DNA of 64,000 bases from Flavobacteriaceae bacterium (GTDB lineage Bacteria > Bacteroidota > Bacteroidia > Flavobacteriales > Flavobacteriaceae), in NCBI GenBank assembly GCA_029238125.1, contig JAQWGQ010000021.1, positions 1 through 64,000 of the forward strand. Direction: 5' to 3'. The translations under genes were made by a program, and so were the position numbers. Shown here piece by piece: positions 51,874-61,328 of this stretch. The notes beneath the pieces were generated by a model. It saw only the letters and a list, made by a program, of their open reading frames with translations, made no database searches and was not told the DNA's origin. Position 1 is the first letter of the stretch. Every line of letters begins with the position of its first letter.

Positions 51874-53559
51874 TTAGACGCTCTGGATTTTCAGTTTGTC
51901 TAATTGGACTTTGATATCATCATCTTCAACTTTTGAAAACAACAATTCACTAGGGGCGAGGACTGTTCCAGCGGGGATAAATTCGATTTGTGCCAAATCA
52001 TCCCATTTGGATTCGAGGGGAAGTCCTAAAATTTGTTTGAGTTTGTCAGCCGTTTGTGGTAAAAAGGGTGTGCTGGCAATGGCCAATACAGCAGCGATTT
52101 GTAAGCCGTTATACATGATGGTTTTAACGCGTTCAGGATTGGTTTTTTGCTGTTTCCACGGCTCTTCATCGGCCAGATATTTATTGCCTAAGCGAGCAAT
52201 TTTTAAGAGTATCTGACTGGCTTCGCGAAAGCGATAGCTCTCCACTGCGGCGGCGATTTGCGTTGGCAAAGCATGCAACTCGGCTAGGGTTTCCTGATCG
52301 ACTTGCGTATTAGTATTTGGTACAGGCACAACACCATCATAATATTTATGGGTCAGCACCACAATCCGATTGATAAAGTTCCCATAGATGGCAACGAGTT
52401 CATTGTCGTTTCGGGCTTGGAAGTCACGCCATGTAAAGTCATTGTCTTTGTTTTCTGGCGCATTGGCAGTCAAGACATAGCGCAACACATCTTGCTTGCC
52501 TGGAAAATCTTCCAAAAACTCATGCAGCCAAACGGCCCAGTTTTTAGAAGTAGACAGTTTTTGTCCTTCAAGGTTTAAAAATTCGTTGGCAGGCACATTG
52601 GTTGGCAACACATAAGAACCTTCAGCGTGGAGCATAGCGGGGAAGATAATACAGTGAAATACGATATTATCCTTGCCAATAAAGTGGACGAGTTTGGTGT
52701 TTTTATCTTTCCAATAGGGTTCCCAGTCTGTGTTGTTTTTCTCAGCCCATTCTTTGGTTGCGGAGATATACCCAATCGGTGCGTCAAACCAAACATAGAG
52801 GACTTTGCTTTCACCACCTGGCACAGGAACAGGAATCCCCCAATCGAGATCTCGTGTCACTGCTCGTGCTTTGAGTCCATCGTCGAGCCAGGATTTGACT
52901 TGCCCATAGACGTTGGGTTTCCAGTCATCAGCGTGTCCTTTTAGGATCCAATCTTCCAAAAAGGTCTGGTATCGATCCAAAGGTAAAAACCAATGTTTGG
53001 TTGCTTTGGTTACGGGAACACTACCAGAGATCGTGGAGGTTGGATTGATCAGATCAGTCGCATTGAGTGAGCGCCCACAGGACTCGCATTGATCGCCATA
53101 GGCCTCTTCATGACCGCAATGAGGACAGGTGCCCACGACAAATCGATCTGCCAAAAACTGTTCGGCTTCCTCGTCGTAGAGTTGTTCTGTGGTTTCTTCA
53201 ATAAAGTCGCCTTTGTCGTAAAGAGTTGTAAAAAAATCACTCGCAGTTTGATGATGGATGGGGTCAGAGGTTCTTCCATAGTGGTCAAAAGAAATACCAA
53301 AGTCATCAAAAGACGACTTGATCATATGGTGATAATGATCAACGAGTTCTTTTGGAGATTTCCCTTCTTTTTTGGCTCGAATCGAAATCGCCACCCCGTG
53401 CTCATCACTACCACAAACAAAAAACACATCCTCTCCTTTCATGCGCAGATAGCGGGCATAAATGTCTGCTGGGACATAAACGCCAGCGAGATGTCCGATA
53501 TGTATCGGACCGTTGGTGTAGGGAAGTGCTGCGGTAACCGTGTAGCGGTTTTTTGACAT
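51874..53559 (-). CDS. metG: Methionyl-tRNA synthetase, short form without the C-terminal tRNA-binding domain
   Basis: This 561-residue synthetase charges tRNA-Met. It has the HIGH-type motif HIGHLAGVY, the zinc knuckles [25 protein letters not shown], and the KMSKS-type loop as KLSTSKNW, followed by the anticodon-binding helices. Flavobacterial MetG is usually about 690 residues with a C-terminal EMAP/Trbp111 dimerisation and tRNA-binding domain; here the frame ends at LDKLKIQSV, and only 4 bp separate it from the next gene, so that domain is cleanly missing. I start at the ATG for [17 protein letters not shown] (53559), since the -7 box lies 20 nt upstream. Confidence 0.94.
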   Translation of the reverse strand: MSKNRYTVTAALPYTNGPIHIGHLAGVYVPADIYARYLRMKGEDVFFVCGSDEHGVAISIRAKKEGKSPKELVDHYHHMIKSSFDDFGISFDHYGRTSDPIHHQTASDFFTTLYDKGDFIEETTEQLYDEEAEQFLADRFVVGTCPHCGHEEAYGDQCESCGRSLNATDLINPTSTISGSVPVTKATKHWFLPLDRYQTFLEDWILKGHADDWKPNVYGQVKSWLDDGLKARAVTRDLDWGIPVPVPGGESKVLYVWFDAPIGYISATKEWAEKNNTDWEPYWKDKNTKLVHFIGKDNIVFHCIIFPAMLHAEGSYVLPTNVPANEFLNLEGQKLSTSKNWAVWLHEFLEDFPGKQDVLRYVLTANAPENKDNDFTWRDFQARNDNELVAIYGNFINRIVVLTHKYYDGVVPVPNTNTQVDQETLAELHALPTQIAAAVESYRFREASQILLKIARLGNKYLADEEPWKQQKTNPERVKTIMYNGLQIAAVLAIASTPFLPQTADKLKQILGLPLESKWDDLAQIEFIPAGTVLAPSELLFSKVEDDDIKVQLDKLKIQSV

Positions 53560-53579
53560 GAAGGAATCTATATTGACCG

Positions 53580-53587
53580 CAAAAATA
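53580..53587 (-). promoter_or_regulatory. -7 promoter box of metG
   Basis: The minus strand reads TATTTTTG, 20 nt before the metG ATG. No -33 TTG at 19 bp was found. Confidence 0.55.
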
Positions 53588-53642
53588 AACAATAATCTCC
53601 CTCTCATTGATTTTTTATATCTTCAAATTCAAATCAACCCCA

Positions 53643-54002
53643 ATGAACACAACCATTCGTGGCCGAAAAGGCGAAGACTTAGCCGCAGAAAGCTACCAAA
53701 AACAAGGGTTTACCATCTTAAAACGTAATTATCGATTTGCTAGGGCAGAAGTGGACATCATTGCCCAAAAGGGTGATACACTCGCAATCGTAGAGGTCAA
53801 ATGGCGCAGCAACACCTACTTTGGCGACCCACAATCCTTTGTTTCCAAAAAACAACAACGATCCCTCATCACGGCAGCGGATCATTATGTCAGTTCCAAT
53901 GGATTAGACGTTCATGTCAGGTTCGATATTGTAAGTATTGTGGGAAAACAACCCAAAATCGACATTCAAATCATCGAAAATGCCTTTTACCCTTTTATTT
54001 AA
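53643..54002 (+). CDS. YraN/UPF0102 family nuclease-like protein
   Basis: This 119-residue protein of the UPF0102 family has a restriction-endonuclease-like fold: RGRKGEDLAAESYQKQGFTILKRNYR, then EVDIIAQKGDTLAIVEVKWR, which carries the D-(x)n-ExK catalytic pattern. The physiological role is unresolved; recombination or DNA uptake have been suggested for relatives. I start at the ATG at 53643, since the frame upstream (from 53607) is unlike the family. It is divergent from metG. Confidence 0.92.
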   Translation: MNTTIRGRKGEDLAAESYQKQGFTILKRNYRFARAEVDIIAQKGDTLAIVEVKWRSNTYFGDPQSFVSKKQQRSLITAADHYVSSNGLDVHVRFDIVSIVGKQPKIDIQIIENAFYPFI

Positions 54003-54047
54003 ATGTGTTATTTATAACAAATTGTTTAATTATTTATTATTTTCGCG

Positions 54048-54725
54048 ATGGATTTACGTACACATATGAAAACAATTTCTTCGGCTGTTGAAGGCTATAT
54101 CAAAAGCAAGCCCTTTTTGGTCAGTGCGCTCACGCAGGGAATCATCAATCTGACTTCCTTGGCACGTATGATGAACAAGGACATCACGAGTGTGATGAAC
54201 AAAGACGTGCGAAATGGTGCGATTGTGATGGCACTCAAACGCCTTTCCTCTGACTTTGAATTTCGCTCCTCTCTCAAAATTGTACGCACTTTACGCAATA
54301 TTGGAGATATCACGGTTCGCTCGTCTCTAATCGACTACAATTTTAAAACGTCACCTACGCTTTTGACATCTCAAGTAAAATTAATGGCTGACATCTCTGG
54401 CGATAAAGACAATTTTTATACCTCTTCAAGGGGAGTCAACGAGTGTAATGTTGTGGTCAGCGGCAATCTTGCGGAGTTGGTTGAAAGTTGTTTTTCCAAT
54501 GAGACTTGTATTCACAAGGAAATGGAATTGTCTTCGATTTCGGTGAAGTTACCAATTGAGAATGTGTCTGTACCAGGGATCTATTATTTTGTTTTCCAAC
54601 GTCTTTCATGGGAGGGAATCAACATCTATGAGGTTATTTCGACGTCAAATGAGTTCACCATTTTAGTCAACGAGGAGCAAGTTGATAAGGCCTTTCGGAT
54701 TATCAAGGATCTCAAACAGTTGTAG
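54048..54725 (+). CDS. Stand-alone ACT-like regulatory domain protein
   Basis: This 225-residue cytoplasmic protein starts with a helical, possibly DNA-binding half (SKPFLVSALTQGIINLTSLARMM, VMNKDVRNGAIVMALKRL). The second half resembles an aspartokinase-type ACT pair (VPGIYYFVFQRLSWEGINIYEVISTSNEFTILVNEEQVDKAFRIIKDL). It lacks any kinase domain. Translation may start at 54048 or at the ATG at 54066. A -7-like TATTTTCG sits just upstream. Amino-acid sensing is suggested by the fold and by the separate aspartokinase 4 kb away, but that link is inference. It overlaps mfd by 14 bp at the 3' end. Confidence 0.75.
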   Translation: MDLRTHMKTISSAVEGYIKSKPFLVSALTQGIINLTSLARMMNKDITSVMNKDVRNGAIVMALKRLSSDFEFRSSLKIVRTLRNIGDITVRSSLIDYNFKTSPTLLTSQVKLMADISGDKDNFYTSSRGVNECNVVVSGNLAELVESCFSNETCIHKEMELSSISVKLPIENVSVPGIYYFVFQRLSWEGINIYEVISTSNEFTILVNEEQVDKAFRIIKDLKQL

Positions 54726-57700
54726 GTTGTAACTCTGCCAAACAACGCAGCGCTTCCTCAATTGTATTTACCCCTTCAAAAGACAATAACAAACGTGTAT
54801 TTTCTGCTTGCTTACGCTCTTTTAATACACCCTTTTTCGAATGGGATTGGAGCTGTTTCATCATACGACTAAAATCATCTGACTGAAAAAAGTTGTCAGT
54901 GCTTGTGGTATCAAAATAACAGATGAGTTTGTTTTTTTTCAAAACGACTTTTTCAAAGTGCAAATCAGTAGCTAGCCATTTCAGCTGAACACTTTGGATC
55001 AAGGCTTGTGAAGTGAGAGGTAAAGGACCAAATCGATCTTTGAGTTCAACGACCAATTGGTCAAGTGCGGATTGATTGGTCACTTCGTTTAAACTTTGAT
55101 AACAACTCAACCGTTCCTGTACGTTGTTGATGTAGGTATCGGGGAAAAGAATTTCGAGGTCAGTATCGATTTGCACCTTTTTTTGGGTTGGCTTATGATC
55201 GGGATAGAGTTCTTGAAAATGCTCAATTTTTAACTCTTCAATGGCCTCTTTTAAGATTTTCTGATAGGTGTCAAAACCGATATCATTGATAAACCCACTT
55301 TGTTCTCCACCGAGCAGATCGCCTGCTCCGCGAATTTCCAAATCACGCATAGCGATTTGAAAGCCAGAACCCAGAGCGGTGTGCTCGGCAAGTGCGCGCA
55401 TCCGTTTTCTTGCCTCATCGTTTAAGGTGGACAAAGGTGCAGACAGAAAATAACAAAAGGCCTTTTTATTGCTTCTTCCAACACGGCCACGCATCTGGTG
55501 AAGATCACTCAATCCAAATTGGTGTGCATTGTTGATGAATATCGTGTTGGCGTTTGGTACATCAAGCCCATTCTCTATGATGGTTGTTGCGACGAGGATA
55601 TCGATCTGTCCTTCAATAAAATTCCGCATTCGACTCTCAATAGATGAACCGTCCATTTGACCGTGAATACTTGTGACTTTGGCATCGGGAACCAGACGTT
55701 GTAACATCCCTGTAAACTCCACTAAATTCTCAACGCGATTGTGCACAAAAAAGACTTGTCCTCCACGCTGCAATTCATAGATGATGGCGTCGCGGATCAA
55801 GGGTTCACTAAATCCAACAACCTGACTTTCTATTGGGTGTCTGTTGGGCGGTGGCGTATTGATGATCGATAGGTCACGGGCTGCCATCAAGCTAAATTGA
55901 AGAGTACGAGGAATTGGTGTGGCTGTAAGGGTGAGTACATCCACATTGTTTTTTAACGCTCGGAGTTTCTCCTTGACCCCCACACCAAATTTTTGCTCTT
56001 CATCTACGACTAGCAATCCGAGATTTTTAAAGCTAATACTCTTGTTGACCAGTTGGTGCGTTCCGATAACAATATCGATTGAGCCATCGTTTAGGCCATT
56101 GAGTATTTCCTTTCTGTCTTTGGCCGATCGAAAGCGGTTGAGATAGTTGATTTGCACCGGAAAATCTTGCAATCGCTTTGAAAAAGTGTTGTGATGCTGA
56201 AAGGCAAGAATCGTGGTGGGAACAAGAACGGCCACTTGCTTACCATTGTCCACGGCCTTAAAAGCAGCACGAATTGCCACTTCCGTTTTTCCAAAACCAA
56301 CATCTCCACAAACCAATCGATCCATGGGCTGTTCACTTTCCATATCTTGTTTAACCGCCTCTGTTGCACTTCGCTGATCGGGGGTATCTTCATATACAAA
56401 AGAGGCCTCCAACTCATGCTGCAAATAGCTGTCTGATCGGTATTGAAAGCCCTTTTTGAGTTTGCGCTTGGCATAGACCTGAATAAGGTCAAAAGCAATT
56501 TCTTTAACCCGCTTTTTGGTTTTTATCTTCAGTTTTTTCCAAGCGGCTGATCCGAGTTTGTAGATTTTGGGAACCGCACCGTCCTTCCCTGAATATTTTG
56601 AGATTTTATGCAGAGAATGAATGCTGACATAGAGAATATCGCGTTCCCCATAGATCAATTTAATCGCTTCTTGTTGTTTTCCTTCAACTTCAATACGCTG
56701 GAGTCCACCAAACCTACCAACCCCATGATCGATATGGGTCACATAATCCCCAACACTCAACTGGTTAAACGCTTTAAGACTAATCGCTTGCTTTTTGGCA
56801 TAGCCGTTTTTGAGCCTAAACTTATGATGACGATCAAAAAACTGATGGTCTGTGTAACATGCTACTTGGTTTTCTCTATCGATAAACCCACGGTAAAGAG
56901 GCATGATATGAATGTCAAATAAATCTTCGGACACCAACTCATCAGCAATTCGAAGAAAACGGTCTGCCTGCGGTTTTGAACTGCAGTAAATATGATTGTG
57001 GATACCCTTCGATTGGTTTTCGATCAGGTGCTCAATAATATGCTCGAAATTTCGATGAAAGCTCGGTTGCGGCTGGCAGTCAAAAGCAATATGGTTTGAC
57101 ATTTTTTCACCTCCAAAATGGACAGTGGTTCGATTGGCAAGTGCTTCTTCAAAATTTTGACCGTGTACAAAAAGATCTTCGGGTTTGGCGTGCGCTATTG
57201 GGCTTTCCAAGGCGGCATGCGCTTCAATTGACTTTTCATAGAGCTTGTCCAAAACAGAACAAACGTCTGAAATACGTGGAAGTAAATAGGTAGTTGATTT
57301 GTGTAAAAATGACCAGAGGGGTTGCCGTTCTTCACTTTTTAGTTTGTGTTCCAAATGCGCTATAACATCAACGGCTTGCAGGGACTTAGTAGACAGTTGG
57401 GTTTCAATATCAAAGCAATTGATTCGATCGATTTCATCCCCAAAAAACTCGATGCGATAGGGCTCATCCTTGTCGAAAGAAAAGATATCGATAATCCCAC
57501 CACGAACCGAAAACTCACCTGGTTGGGTCACAAAATCAACCCTTTGAAAATCATATTCAAACAAGGCCTCATTGACAAGGTCTCGACCCAGACTTTCGCC
57601 AACTTTGATAGTCAAGGTTTTTTTCTGCAGCTCTTGTTTTGTGATAACCTGTTCAAATAAGGCATCGGGATAGCTAACAAGTACGATTGGTTGTTTGGCA

Positions 57701-58104
57701 TGACTACACTGTTTAAGGGCTTCAGCACGCATCATCACATTGGCATTGTCCACTTGTTCGATCTTATATGGGCGACGGTAGCTAGCAGGATAAAACAACA
57801 CTTGATGGTTGGGCAATAATCGCTCGAGATCGTTATGCATATACGCTGCCTCTTCTTTGTCTTCAAGTACCCAGACGAGATGCTTTGTACTTTGTTCAAA
57901 GAGAGCAGCGACCAAAAAAGCATAGGAAGAGCCTGCGAGACCCGAAATACTGACTTTTTCGCTCGCTTCAATGTGGTTGTAAAGCTGTTGGGTTTGTGCA
58001 CTTGCCAGCGCACCACCCAAGTTGCCAAATGGATTCAACCCAATTTTTTTGCAATGATACAAACTCTGGCGGTAGCTCACATACAAAACCCAAAAAGATT
58101 CCAT
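54712..58104 (-). CDS. mfd: Transcription-repair coupling factor
   Basis: This 1130-residue Mfd protein removes RNA polymerase stalled at lesions and recruits UvrA. It has an N-terminal UvrB-like module (to about 400), the RNA polymerase-interacting domain (GDYVTHIDHGVGRFGGL), and a RecG-like helicase with DRLVCGDVGFGKTEVAIRAAF (Walker A), VVDEEQKFGV (DEEQ box), LTATPIPRTL and QMRGRVGRSNKKAFCYF. A C-terminal TRCF domain follows. The length is normal. The exact start is uncertain within the first 30 residues; ATG 58104 gives the longest product. It is divergent from the GNAT gene. Confidence 0.95.
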   Translation of the reverse strand: MESFWVLYVSYRQSLYHCKKIGLNPFGNLGGALASAQTQQLYNHIEASEKVSISGLAGSSYAFLVAALFEQSTKHLVWVLEDKEEAAYMHNDLERLLPNHQVLFYPASYRRPYKIEQVDNANVMMRAEALKQCSHAKQPIVLVSYPDALFEQVITKQELQKKTLTIKVGESLGRDLVNEALFEYDFQRVDFVTQPGEFSVRGGIIDIFSFDKDEPYRIEFFGDEIDRINCFDIETQLSTKSLQAVDVIAHLEHKLKSEERQPLWSFLHKSTTYLLPRISDVCSVLDKLYEKSIEAHAALESPIAHAKPEDLFVHGQNFEEALANRTTVHFGGEKMSNHIAFDCQPQPSFHRNFEHIIEHLIENQSKGIHNHIYCSSKPQADRFLRIADELVSEDLFDIHIMPLYRGFIDRENQVACYTDHQFFDRHHKFRLKNGYAKKQAISLKAFNQLSVGDYVTHIDHGVGRFGGLQRIEVEGKQQEAIKLIYGERDILYVSIHSLHKISKYSGKDGAVPKIYKLGSAAWKKLKIKTKKRVKEIAFDLIQVYAKRKLKKGFQYRSDSYLQHELEASFVYEDTPDQRSATEAVKQDMESEQPMDRLVCGDVGFGKTEVAIRAAFKAVDNGKQVAVLVPTTILAFQHHNTFSKRLQDFPVQINYLNRFRSAKDRKEILNGLNDGSIDIVIGTHQLVNKSISFKNLGLLVVDEEQKFGVGVKEKLRALKNNVDVLTLTATPIPRTLQFSLMAARDLSIINTPPPNRHPIESQVVGFSEPLIRDAIIYELQRGGQVFFVHNRVENLVEFTGMLQRLVPDAKVTSIHGQMDGSSIESRMRNFIEGQIDILVATTIIENGLDVPNANTIFINNAHQFGLSDLHQMRGRVGRSNKKAFCYFLSAPLSTLNDEARKRMRALAEHTALGSGFQIAMRDLEIRGAGDLLGGEQSGFINDIGFDTYQKILKEAIEELKIEHFQELYPDHKPTQKKVQIDTDLEILFPDTYINNVQERLSCYQSLNEVTNQSALDQLVVELKDRFGPLPLTSQALIQSVQLKWLATDLHFEKVVLKKNKLICYFDTTSTDNFFQSDDFSRMMKQLQSHSKKGVLKERKQAENTRLLLSFEGVNTIEEALRCLAELQPTTV

Positions 58105-58110
58105 TTTGCA

Positions 58111-58143
58111 TTTGTAGGCATATTCTGCTTATTGTTACCTTTG
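58111..58143 (+). promoter_or_regulatory. Promoter of the GNAT-aspartokinase unit, probable leaderless transcript
   Basis: TTTG (58111-58114) and TACCTTTG (58136-58143) are separated by 21 bp. The -7 box ends 5 nt before the ATG at 58149, so the mRNA probably starts at or next to the start codon. Confidence 0.65.
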
Positions 58144-58148
58144 CGCCC

Positions 58149-58649
58149 ATGATAAATCAGGTTTGTATTCGCCAGGCGACTGTTGAGGATGCACAAGCGA
58201 TTTTATCGCTTATTCAGGAGCTTGCTACTTTTGAGCGCGAGCCCGAATCGGTAGTACTCACCAAAGAAGAGCTTGTTCGGGACGGCTTTGGCGAACAACC
58301 GGCATTTGTGTGTTTTGTAGCTGAGGAAGACAAACAAATTATTGGAATGGCGTTGGGCTACCCACGTTATTCAACCTGGAAAGGCAAAACCATGCATCTT
58401 GAAGACTTGATCGTACAAGAGCAGCATCGTGGCAAAGGAGTTGGATTTGCCTTATACAAACGATTTATCCATTATGCTGCCTCCCTTCGTGTGAAACGCA
58501 TTGAGTGGGCTGTCTTGGATTGGAACCAATCTGCAATCGATTTTTACGAACAAACAGGTGCCAAAGTATTGTCCGATTGGCGCACAGCGCAAATGGGCGA
58601 AAACGAAATTTCTCATTTTATAAATCAATACCCTGATGCGGATATTTAA
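58149..58649 (+). CDS. GNAT family N-acetyltransferase
   Basis: This 166-residue acetyltransferase has the GNAT acetyl-CoA site VQEQHRGKGVGFALYKRF (R/QxxGxG/A), followed by RIEWAVLDWNQSAIDFYEQTGAKV, as in the diamine/spermidine acetyltransferase-like group. The acceptor is unknown. The start at 58149 is set by the promoter box 5 nt upstream; the longer frame overlaps mfd. It overlaps the aspartokinase gene by 14 bp, so the two are co-transcribed. Confidence 0.9.
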   Translation: MINQVCIRQATVEDAQAILSLIQELATFEREPESVVLTKEELVRDGFGEQPAFVCFVAEEDKQIIGMALGYPRYSTWKGKTMHLEDLIVQEQHRGKGVGFALYKRFIHYAASLRVKRIEWAVLDWNQSAIDFYEQTGAKVLSDWRTAQMGENEISHFINQYPDADI

Positions 58650-59886
58650 ATTTGGAGGAGCGTCGGTTAAAGACGCCGATGGGATACACAATATGTGTCG
58701 TGTACTGGAACAAACGGGTCATGAAAATACCCTGATTGTAGTGTCAGCCATGGGGAAAACGACCAATGCCCTCGAAAAGCTAATCGAAGTCTATTTTGAA
58801 GATTCCCAAAAAATTGAGTCACAAATCAATGAAGTTATCGATTATCACTTGGGAATTATGAATGAGATATTTGACCATCCCAAGCATGATGTATTTGCTG
58901 AAGTCAAAGGACGATTTGACCGCTTGCGTTACTTTTTGAAAAACAATAAGTCTCCGCATTACTCTTTTGTCTATGACCAAGTTGTGAGTACAGGCGAACT
59001 GGTGTCAACGACAATCATCACACATTATCTCAATTCAAAAGGGATTTCTGCCGACTGGCTTGATGCGAGAGAATGCATACAAACCGACGCAAGCTATCGA
59101 GATGCGAATGTGGACTGGACGCGGACAGAGGTCGCTATTAATGAGCAAGTCAGCCCAAACCGATTGTACATTACGCAAGGGTTTATTGGAAGCGATGATA
59201 ACAATTTTACGACTACGCTTGGCCGTGAAGGGTCGGATTATACAGCAGCGATTTTTGCGTATTGTCTCAATGGAAATTCTGTTACCATTTGGAAGGACGT
59301 ACCAGGTGTTCTCAATGCCGATCCACGTCATTTTGAATCCACTCAACTGCTTCATCATATTTCTTATCAGGAAGCCATCGAGCTCGCTTTTTATGGGGCA
59401 TCTGTTATTCACCCCAAAACCCTACAGCCATTGCAGCGCAAAGAGATTCCACTTCACGTAAAATCGTTCATCAATCCCAATGATGAGGGAACCAAAGTGA
59501 GTAAAGGGGTCACGATCGATCCACATGTCCCATGTTTTATTGTCAAAAACGACTTGGCACTGATCCGCTTGTCATCACTCGACTTTTCCTTTATCATCGA
59601 GAAAAACATCAGTGATATTTTTGCGATGCTCCACAAGCATAAAATGAAAGTCGATTTGATTCAAAATTCAGCGATTAGCTTTTCAGTGTGTGTATTTGAT
59701 AAGTTCAACAAAATGGAGGAACTTCTTCACGAGCTCCGTGGCCGGTTTCAAGTGAATCATACAGAAGATGTTTCACTGTACACAATTCGATACTTTCAAG
59801 CTGAAAGCGCAGATTTTTTGCTGCGTAAACACGAACTATTACTCGAGCAACGAACCCAAGAGACCATTCAGTTGGTGATGCGCTAA
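58636..59886 (+). CDS. Aspartate kinase
   Basis: This 416-residue monofunctional aspartokinase phosphorylates aspartate in lysine, threonine and methionine synthesis. It starts FKFGGASVKDADG (nucleotide-binding lysine motif) and has TTTLGREGSDYTAA and VWKDVPGVLNADP-type segments, then a C-terminal pair of ACT domains (about 300-416, FSFIIEKNISDIFAMLHKHKMKVDLIQNS). Lysine or threonine feedback is expected from the family. It overlaps the upstream acetyltransferase gene by 14 bp and shares stop-codon bases with the convergent arsenate reductase gene (CTAA at 59883-59886). Confidence 0.93.
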   Translation: MRIFKFGGASVKDADGIHNMCRVLEQTGHENTLIVVSAMGKTTNALEKLIEVYFEDSQKIESQINEVIDYHLGIMNEIFDHPKHDVFAEVKGRFDRLRYFLKNNKSPHYSFVYDQVVSTGELVSTTIITHYLNSKGISADWLDARECIQTDASYRDANVDWTRTEVAINEQVSPNRLYITQGFIGSDDNNFTTTLGREGSDYTAAIFAYCLNGNSVTIWKDVPGVLNADPRHFESTQLLHHISYQEAIELAFYGASVIHPKTLQPLQRKEIPLHVKSFINPNDEGTKVSKGVTIDPHVPCFIVKNDLALIRLSSLDFSFIIEKNISDIFAMLHKHKMKVDLIQNSAISFSVCVFDKFNKMEELLHELRGRFQVNHTEDVSLYTIRYFQAESADFLLRKHELLLEQRTQETIQLVMR

Positions 59887-60311
59887 ACCCCGACCTGATG
59901 TTGCTCGATAAAGGCCTGAACAAATTTTTTGATTTCGTCTCTAGTCGCAGCAAAAGCAGCTTTGATTTCTTCCTCGTTTTCTGAGACCAATTTGGAGGGG
60001 TCTGTAAAGTTGTGATGAATCCGAAGGGCTGTCTGGCTCGGGATGTAAGGGCAGTTTTCTTGTGCGTGATCACATACCGTAAAAATATAGTCGAAGGGAA
60101 TATGAAGATACTCATCGACGTGATTTGACGTATGATTCGAAATATCGATCCCATCATCTGCCATCGTTGCAATTGCCTTATGGTTGACACCATGCGTTTC
60201 GATACCCGCTGAATACACCTTTAGATTTTGTTTCCCAAAATGAGCAAAATAGCCATGAGCGATTTGACTTCGACAGGAATTACCTGTGCATAAAATGAGT
60301 ATGTTTTTCAT
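59883..60311 (-). CDS. arsC: Thioredoxin-coupled arsenate reductase (low-molecular-weight phosphatase fold)
   Basis: This 142-residue protein has the P-loop CTGNSCRS (8-15) of low-molecular-weight protein tyrosine phosphatases and a later CDHAQENC pair, cysteines seven residues apart, as in the pI258-type ArsC that relays oxidation to thioredoxin. HHNFTDPS supplies the phosphatase Asp. It reduces arsenate to arsenite. No ars operon is nearby, so it may serve general arsenate resistance alone. It is preceded by a -7 box 5 nt from the ATG. Confidence 0.87.
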   Translation of the reverse strand: MKNILILCTGNSCRSQIAHGYFAHFGKQNLKVYSAGIETHGVNHKAIATMADDGIDISNHTSNHVDEYLHIPFDYIFTVCDHAQENCPYIPSQTALRIHHNFTDPSKLVSENEEEIKAAFAATRDEIKKFVQAFIEQHQVGV

Positions 60312-60316
60312 GGAAA

Positions 60317-60324
60317 CAAAAATA
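60317..60324 (-). promoter_or_regulatory. -7 promoter box of arsC, probable leaderless transcript
   Basis: The minus strand reads TATTTTTG, ending 5 nt before the arsC ATG (60311). No -33 TTG at 19 bp was found. Confidence 0.6.
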
Positions 60325-60383
60325 CCAATAGAAGGATATTGGCTTGTAAATTTGAGGTTAAGTTATGCGACTTTTAGTTGCGT

Positions 60384-61322
60384 TTAAAAAAAACGTCCTT
60401 TCACCTTATCGACGATAACTTGCGCAAGTCGCTCTTTACTTTGGTGTGTCCAGCCAGCAACGTGCGGACTGAGCAAGACATGTGGGTTGTCGATGAGTTG
60501 TTGTAGTTGGGGGTTGTGATCGAGTTGTTCAAAAGATGATTTTTCAAAGGGGAGCACATCCAAACCAGCTCCTTTGATCGTTTTGTTTTCCATTGCTTCC
60601 AATAGGTCATCGATAACCACTTGGTTTCCACGTGAAGTGTTGATCAGCCAAAAGGGTTTTGCCATCTGATTGATAAAATCGACATTGATATATGCCTTGG
60701 TTTCTGGTGTTTGTGGCAGATGCAAACTCACAATATCAGCTTGTTCTTGTAAGACCGCTAAGGAAACTTGCATCGCATTTTCATCGCCTTTGTTTGGTAG
60801 GATATCGTGACACAATACCTTCACGTCAAATCCCTGAAGTTTTTTGGCAAAACGCCCAGCTGTGTGACCATAACCAATGAGTCCGATTGTTTTCCCGTCG
60901 AGTTCTTCTCCTCGATTGCCTTCTCGTTCCCAATTTCCATTGGCGATATCTTGAGCGCCTTTTGGAAGGTTATTTAGCAGTCCCAATAGCATCGCTAGTG
61001 CGTGGTTACCAACTGCATTGGCATTGCCCTCTGGAGAGGAAATGATCTCAATCCCTAAAGACTTTGCGTGTGTCACATCTATATTTTCAAGACCTGATCC
61101 CACACGAGCAATAAAACGAAGATGCTGAGCTGCATCCAAAAACACTTTGTCGATTGGAAAACGACTGCGAATAACAATGGCATCATAGTTTTCAATGATG
61201 GCCACGATGTCTTCTTTCGAACTTTTAAAGTCAAACACATTGGTACAACCGAGTTTGCTCAATCCTTGCGTTAGGATATCATGGTTACTGTCTAGATGGA
61301 GAACACGCATGACGATTGACAT
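60384..61322 (-). CDS. D-2-hydroxyacid dehydrogenase (phosphoglycerate dehydrogenase-like)
   Basis: This 312-residue NAD-dependent dehydrogenase has IARVGSGLENID, the nucleotide-binding motif LIGYGHTAGRFAKKLQG, WLINTSRGNQV and the catalytic His segment LLSPHVAGWT. It lacks the C-terminal ACT domain of classical SerA. Substrates of such proteins range from 3-phosphoglycerate to glyoxylate or lactate; none can be chosen here. Start may be ATG 61322 or, better by alignment of the first strand, ATG 61310 (MRVLHLDSN). It follows mgtE by 6 bp. Confidence 0.9.
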   Translation of the reverse strand: MSIVMRVLHLDSNHDILTQGLSKLGCTNVFDFKSSKEDIVAIIENYDAIVIRSRFPIDKVFLDAAQHLRFIARVGSGLENIDVTHAKSLGIEIISSPEGNANAVGNHALAMLLGLLNNLPKGAQDIANGNWEREGNRGEELDGKTIGLIGYGHTAGRFAKKLQGFDVKVLCHDILPNKGDENAMQVSLAVLQEQADIVSLHLPQTPETKAYINVDFINQMAKPFWLINTSRGNQVVIDDLLEAMENKTIKGAGLDVLPFEKSSFEQLDHNPQLQQLIDNPHVLLSPHVAGWTHQSKERLAQVIVDKVKGRFF

Positions 61323-61328
61323 TTGGAA

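Noticed and set aside
54048-54725. Possible aspartokinase fragment
   Set aside because: Only an ACT-like region is present and the kinase domain is absent without any remnant; a full aspartokinase is at 58636.
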